DNA of 9,332 nucleotides from positions 1 through 9,332 of the forward strand of contig CAZQDA010000099.1 in the NCBI GenBank assembly GCA_964592155.1, read 5' to 3'. The position numbers and the translations under genes were made by a program. Position 1 is the first letter of the stretch; each line of letters opens with the position of its first letter. Under the pieces are notes generated by a model. It saw nothing but the letters and a program-made list of their open reading frames with translations, was not told where the DNA came from and searched no databases. Shown here piece by piece: positions 6,458 to 9,332 of this stretch. The stretch is from Christensenella sp964592155. GTDB lineage: Bacteria > Bacillota > Clostridia > Christensenellales > Christensenellaceae.

Positions 6458-6485
6458 AAAGCGGTGCATTCGCACCGCTTTTTTT
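6456..6485. terminator. Bidirectional terminator between convergent genes
   Basis: Arms at 6456-6467 and 6472-6483 (A run + GCGGTGC paired with GCACCGC + T run) form a 12-bp perfect stem with loop ATTC. A run on one side and T run on the other make it work for both the + strand four-Cys gene, whose stop codon it overlaps, and the - strand acyltransferase ending at 6500. Confidence 0.92.
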
Positions 6486-6499
6486 CCGCCTTTTTCCGG

Positions 6500-7786
6500 T
6501 CAGGCTCCATATCGCATGGTGTGGAAGGAAAAGACCTCCGAAATATACGCCGGAATACCGAAGCGATCCAGTATTTCAGTGAAACGTTCACACACATCCG
6601 TATCCGCATCGCGCTGCGTGACGCTAATCACGAGTTCATCGCGATAAGACACCACTGCGAGCGTGAATGGATTGAGCGCTGTGGGCAGGCAGGGATAAAA
6701 GTCCTTGACATATGGCTCCATCGATTCCGGCAGGGACAGCTTGCCCATGTTTGTGATGATGTATGTGGACTGGCCAAGCGTCTGCTCGATGGATTTGCCC
6801 AAGATATCGCACTTTTCTTCGATGGACATGTCCGCGTCCAGCAGCTTATGCGTATCCTTGGCGTTTTTGACCGCGTCGTGCGCAAGCTCGTGCGCCTGTG
6901 TCTGGAAATCAAGCAGCCCTTTTTCGATATTCAGGATTTGCTCGATGGTGAGTTCTGAAATCTTTTTATCAAAGGGGATACCCGCGCAGGAAATAAAATT
7001 GCGCGTTGTGCGGCTGGGAAAATAGGGTCGCATATTGACAGGGATAGCGGCAATGATAGGCGTTTCATACTCCGTATCCATACAATATTTTTCATAAATC
7101 GCCGCAGAAAACAAAGGGCAGATAAAAGTGACAGGGCTTGCCTGATATTCCTTTGTGATTCCGTGCAGTTTGGAAAAGGGCAGGCGTATTTGCACCACCG
7201 TATCCTCCGGATCGTCCTGTGTGGTGATTCCCGGCACGCGAAAGGCGGGAAAGCGGGGATATTCGCCGCGGCTTTCCACAGACAGGTTTAAGACCGCGTC
7301 CGCCGCTTCTTCCGGATGGAATTGCGTCTGGTGGTCGAGGATGCTCCCGTTGTTTTCCACGGGAAGTCCCGCGAGCTGCATATAATAGTAAAGAACTGTT
7401 TTTAAAAACACGATGAATCCCAGCCCGTCCGCCAGAGCGTGAAACCAGTTGGCATGCAGCGTATTCTGCGTGTAGGTGATGCAGAAGAGATAACCGTTGG
7501 TATCTTCCGTACCTATTGCGCGCACTGTGCCGTCTTCGGCAAAGACGGGAGCAGGGAGGTCGATGGGAATCAGAAAATAGTGTTTTTTACTCTGGGCGAC
7601 GCTCACCGCCATTTGCGGAAAGCGTTCCAGCGCTTTGTCCGTGGCCTGCCGGAGCAGCGACCCGTCTATTTTCTGCGTGAGTTTTACTGTGAAACGCGGC
7701 ACGCATCCACACGAAAGGTGTGTTCCATAAAAATAGGTTTTTCCATTTGCATCGAGGGTGAGTGCGGGATTGGTTTGTGCCTGCAT
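6500..7786 (-). CDS. CAT/condensation-fold acyltransferase, orphan
   Basis: A 428-residue cytoplasmic protein of the chloramphenicol-acetyltransferase/condensation-domain/alcohol-acetyltransferase superfamily. The catalytic HxxxDG motif is present as WFHALADG (H116, D120, G121), in the usual place after about 110 residues. N-terminal features fit the fold (LLRQATDKALERFPQMAVSV, like the helix preceding the first half). The second half has IPVNMRPYFPSRTTRNF and a late YIITNMGKLSLPE, matching the conserved C-terminal strand region of this group. No carrier, adenylation or thioesterase domain is fused or adjacent, so it is probably a stand-alone O- or N-acyltransferase rather than an NRPS piece. 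Substrate is unknown. The ATG has AAGGAG about 8 bases upstream. It has its own promoter and shares the downstream terminator. Confidence 0.83.
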   Translation of the reverse strand: MQAQTNPALTLDANGKTYFYGTHLSCGCVPRFTVKLTQKIDGSLLRQATDKALERFPQMAVSVAQSKKHYFLIPIDLPAPVFAEDGTVRAIGTEDTNGYLFCITYTQNTLHANWFHALADGLGFIVFLKTVLYYYMQLAGLPVENNGSILDHQTQFHPEEAADAVLNLSVESRGEYPRFPAFRVPGITTQDDPEDTVVQIRLPFSKLHGITKEYQASPVTFICPLFSAAIYEKYCMDTEYETPIIAAIPVNMRPYFPSRTTRNFISCAGIPFDKKISELTIEQILNIEKGLLDFQTQAHELAHDAVKNAKDTHKLLDADMSIEEKCDILGKSIEQTLGQSTYIITNMGKLSLPESMEPYVKDFYPCLPTALNPFTLAVVSYRDELVISVTQRDADTDVCERFTEILDRFGIPAYISEVFSFHTMRYGA

Positions 7787-7836
7787 GAAAAAATCTCCTT
7801 TGCAATAAAATATCGTATTGGTATGGTAATGATTTC

Positions 7837-7865
7837 ATTGTAACATCATGCGAATGGCGGCACAA
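7837..7865 (-). promoter_or_regulatory. Promoter of the acyltransferase gene
   Basis: On the - strand: -35 TTGTGC (7860-7865), 17-base spacer, -10 TACAAT (7837-7842) preceded by TGT, an extended -10. Transcription would start near 7830, giving a leader of about 44 bases. Confidence 0.65.
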
Positions 7866-7907
7866 TGAAAATGACTCGGGAAACGTGAATTTTAATATAA
7901 ACGGAAT

Positions 7908-7947
7908 AAAAAACGGGCGAGCGTCTTTTTGCCGCTTGCCCGTTTTT
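7908..7947 (-). terminator. Terminator of the NifX-like gene
   Basis: Arms at 7913-7923 and 7933-7943 form an 11-bp GC-rich stem with one G-U pair and a 9-base loop. The A run at 7908-7913 becomes six T residues on the - strand. It lies 14 bases beyond the stop of the - strand gene at 7961. The T run on the + strand may make it bidirectional. Confidence 0.88.
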
Positions 7948-7960
7948 CTGTTGTGTGCGT

Positions 7961-8320
7961 TTAGTGATGTCCGTGGCACTCTTTGGAGTGTGCGTGCTGG
8001 CAGCAGGTGTGATCGTCGGAAACGAGCGCACCGTCCACAAACGCCTGCGCGGCATCCTGTGCCAATCCCTGCGCGCCGGTTATGATCCGTATGCCTTTTT
8101 CGTCAAACTTTTCACGCGCGCCCGCACCCATGCCGCCGGCAATGATGACGTTTACGCCGCGGTCATTCAAAAATTCGATCAGGTTGTGGTCGTGTCCCGG
8201 GCTTTCGATTGCCTCGCTGCCCGTAATTTTGCCGTTCTCCGCTGTAAAGATGTTGAAATTGGAACAATGTCCAAAATGTCCGGATACATTCTTTTCTTCA
8301 CTTGCTACTGCTATTTTCAT
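7961..8320 (-). CDS. NifX/NifB-type iron-molybdenum cluster-binding domain protein
   Basis: A 119-residue member of the dinitrogenase iron-molybdenum cofactor family (Nitro_FeMo-Co; MTH1175-like), a small RNase-H-like fold that binds metal clusters. Visible hallmarks: MKIAVASE at the N-terminus, VSGHFGHC (12-19), ESPGHDH (39-45), VNVIIAGGMGAGAREKF (56-72), and IRIITGAQG. The C-terminus is an unusual metal-ligand tail, HTCCQHAHSKECHGHH (104-119), with six His and three Cys in sixteen residues. No nif, hydrogenase or ParA/Mrp-type ATPase gene is near, so it is probably not a nitrogenase part. Many anaerobes carry such orphans with unknown iron-sulfur or metal-handling roles. The ATG has AAGGAGAG 5 bases upstream, and a terminator follows. 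Confidence 0.93.
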   Translation of the reverse strand: MKIAVASEEKNVSGHFGHCSNFNIFTAENGKITGSEAIESPGHDHNLIEFLNDRGVNVIIAGGMGAGAREKFDEKGIRIITGAQGLAQDAAQAFVDGALVSDDHTCCQHAHSKECHGHH

Positions 8321-8658
8321 TTTTACTCTCCTTTTTTATCACGTTATCTCTATTACTTTAAACCAATTGAAAGGGAAAATCACGGATTGCCGGATTTTTC
8401 CATTTTGCGATTGTGCTGTAATGGAAAAGAAAAATAAAAGGAAAGCGGCGTGAATGGAAAAACGACCGCGGGACTAGTGTGAGGCGTTTTTGGTCGCGTG
8501 TTCCGGTTTTTTATGATGGTGGGCTTGCAAAATGCCTGACGGCAGCGCAAGGCGGGGGAGCAGACTTCGGAATAAGTTACTATATATTGTAGTTGATTTT
8601 GCTTGCGGCCACTATTTTTCTCTATTTTCAAAAAAAAGAAAAATACTTGAAAAAAAGG
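8321..8658. other. Gene-free stretch upstream of rpsJ promoter and NifX-like gene
   Basis: No convincing gene on either strand. The - strand promoter of the NifX-like gene should lie in 8340-8400, but only weak boxes are visible. A nested hairpin occurs at 8524-8551: CTTGC pairs with GCAAG, and inside it TGCC pairs with GGCA around a TGAC loop. A poorer, long-looped inverted repeat CGACC/GGTCG lies around 8463-8496. From about 8570 the sequence becomes very A/T-rich, leading into the rpsJ promoter. No repeats or attachment sites were recognised. Confidence 0.5.
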
Positions 8659-8659
8659 C

Positions 8660-8688
8660 TTGAAATCAAGGGTTTGGTGTTGTATAAT
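8660..8688 (+). promoter_or_regulatory. Promoter of the S10 operon
   Basis: -35 TTGAAA (8660-8665), 17-base spacer, -10 TATAAT (8683-8688), preceded by an A-rich tract (8630-8657) resembling an UP element. The -35 lies in a perfect inverted repeat, CTTGA-AA-TCAAG (8659-8670). The start would be near 8695. It shows that rpsJ is transcribed independently of tuf here. Confidence 0.88.
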
Positions 8689-8694
8689 TTAGTA

Positions 8695-8914
8695 CGTTGC
8701 GCTATATGCGTAGTTTTTGGGATGACGCGAGAGGTTACCGGAAGCCACCGGATAGTTCCCGCCGACAATCGCCCGGACAATGATCCGGACGCTCCAAAAA
8801 GGGCAGAGGCACTTAAGAAAAGAGGCCTGCTGCCCAAAAAAAGAAATGCGACACACACGGCTATGTGTGTCAGCAAAGACAGCGAAAGCTGCAAGTAAAA
8901 GGAGGAGTAAACAA
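8695..8914 (+). promoter_or_regulatory. Long structured leader of rpsJ
   Basis: About 220 untranslated bases precede rpsJ. Visible pairings: CCGGA/TCCGG (8773-8777 with 8784-8788); a stem GGGCAG-AGGC (from about 8801) with GCCT-G-CTGCCC (to about 8835); a perfect 8-bp hairpin GACACACA/TGTGTGTC (8850-8857 with 8864-8871); and CAGC-GAAA-GCTG (8880-8891), a GNRA-tetraloop hairpin just before the ribosome site. Such dense structure suggests a ribosomal-protein-type autoregulatory leader, but I cannot assign it to a known class. No terminator with a T run is seen on the + strand. Confidence 0.5.
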
Positions 8915-9223
8915 ATGGCAAGCCAAAGAATTAGAATCAAGCTGAAAGCTTACGACCACAATCTGATCGACCAGAGCGCTCAGAGAATCGTGGATACGGC
9001 GAAACGTACAGGCGCTAAGATTTCAGGCCCTGTGCCGCTTCCCACGCAGAAGGAGATCATCACCATCCTGCGTGCGACGCACAAATACAAGGATTCCAGA
9101 GAACAATTCGAAATCAAAACACACAAACGCTTGATCGACATACTCGAAGCAAACGCTAAAACGACAGATGCGCTGATGCGCCTTGATCTGCCTGCCGGCG
9201 TGGACATCGAAATTAAACTGTAA
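8915..9223 (+). CDS. rpsJ: 30S ribosomal protein S10
   Basis: A 102-residue protein, the normal length for bacterial S10 (also the transcription antitermination factor NusE). It shows the conserved IRIKLKAYDHNLIDQSAQRI, then TGAKISGPVPLPT, FEIKTHKRLIDI and the C-terminal LPAGVDIEIKL. It sits in the 30S head and, as NusE, also binds NusB and NusG. The ATG is preceded by AAGGAGGAG (8899-8907), a near-perfect ribosome site with a 7-base spacer. It is the usual first gene of the S10 operon; rplC would be next but is outside the window. There is no terminator directly after the stop. Confidence 0.98.
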   Translation: MASQRIRIKLKAYDHNLIDQSAQRIVDTAKRTGAKISGPVPLPTQKEIITILRATHKYKDSREQFEIKTHKRLIDILEANAKTTDALMRLDLPAGVDIEIKL

Positions 9224-9332
9224 AAAGATTCAGGCTGGATGGGAGATTCGCAGGGCAAGGAGGGCGCGCACAAGGAAGTGCGTAACCGACACAGGCATGC
9301 GGAGCTTCGGACAGACTGACGATAAGACGGAG
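9224..9332 (+). other. Spacer between rpsJ and the next gene
   Basis: 109 bases without a gene. One perfect short hairpin, CGCAC/GTGCG (9267-9271 with 9278-9282), is visible, without a T run, so it is not a terminator. The window ends with a purine-rich GACGGAG that may belong to the ribosome site of the following gene, expected to be rplC. Confidence 0.4.

Noticed and set aside
7806..7836. Repeated GTAT-TG/GTAT-GG motif upstream of the acyltransferase as an operator
   Set aside because: The inverted symmetry breaks down when paired base by base, leaving only short direct similarity that is likely chance.
8456..8516. A possible terminator (CGACC/GGTCG followed by T residues) in the gene-free stretch
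   Set aside because: The stem has only five secure pairs and a loop longer than 20 bases, and no gene on either strand would need it.
8380..8631. An 83-codon - strand frame upstream of the NifX-like gene
   Set aside because: Low-complexity product, no ribosome site, and it runs through the hairpin and A/T-rich region before the rpsJ promoter.
8722..8898. A 58-codon open frame in the rpsJ leader, ending at TAA just before the rpsJ ribosome site
   Set aside because: It has no Shine-Dalgarno site before its ATG, overlaps several strong hairpins, and its product resembles no protein I know. It is most simply a chance open frame in a structured leader.
1..9332. CRISPR array, tRNA or rRNA gene, insertion sequence, phage or toxin-antitoxin module
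   Set aside because: No regularly spaced repeats, no cloverleaf, no transposase or integrase motif, and no toxin partner next to the XRE gene were found.

Overview
The window looks like a chromosomal stretch from a Clostridia-like member of the Firmicutes (Bacillota). It is bounded by two housekeeping landmarks. At the left edge is the C-terminal end of EF-Tu (tuf), and near the right edge is the complete gene for ribosomal protein S10 (rpsJ), which heads the S10 ribosomal-protein operon. Shine-Dalgarno sites are strong and purine-rich, terminators are short hairpins with T runs, and the gene repertoire fits (LTA-synthase-like protein, SNF-type symporter, NifX/NifB-type cluster-binding protein). 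Base composition is mid-range. The run of exactly 100 N flanked by an exact 55-base duplication suggests a short-read draft or metagenome scaffold. No species can be named from the sequence alone.

Layout: (1) The tuf end and a strong terminator. (2) A 296-base gene-free leader with an extended -10 promoter and a ~100-base element, followed by a five-TM LTA-synthase-family enzyme on the + strand. (3) A small lipoprotein gene with its own consensus promoter, broken by the assembly gap inside a repeated segment, then a terminator. (4) A - strand pair: a ZIP metal transporter followed by a sodium:neurotransmitter-type symporter. (5) A divergent pair: an XRE-type repressor (-) and a 92-residue four-cysteine protein (+), whose promoters share one perfect palindrome. 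(6) A - strand orphan acyltransferase of the CAT/condensation fold. (7) A - strand NifX/NifB-type protein with a His/Cys-rich tail. (8) About 600 gene-free bases holding a consensus promoter and a structured leader, then rpsJ and the start of the rpsJ-rplC spacer.

How it fits together: in many Firmicutes tuf is followed closely by rpsJ. Here about 8.8 kb of unrelated genes, each with its own promoter or terminator, separates them, so this reads as an accessory island between the str and S10 operons. Two metal-related proteins are present (the ZIP transporter and the NifX-like protein), along with a probable zinc-binding small protein. No single pathway ties all of the genes together.

The most interesting unexplained signal is a ~100-base non-coding element found twice: directly upstream of the LTA-synthase-like gene (+) and directly upstream of the ZIP gene (- strand). 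By hand alignment it is about 70% identical with one single-base gap, and it contains a shared core of TTGCA, two bases, TGCAA. It suggests common regulation of an envelope enzyme and a metal transporter.
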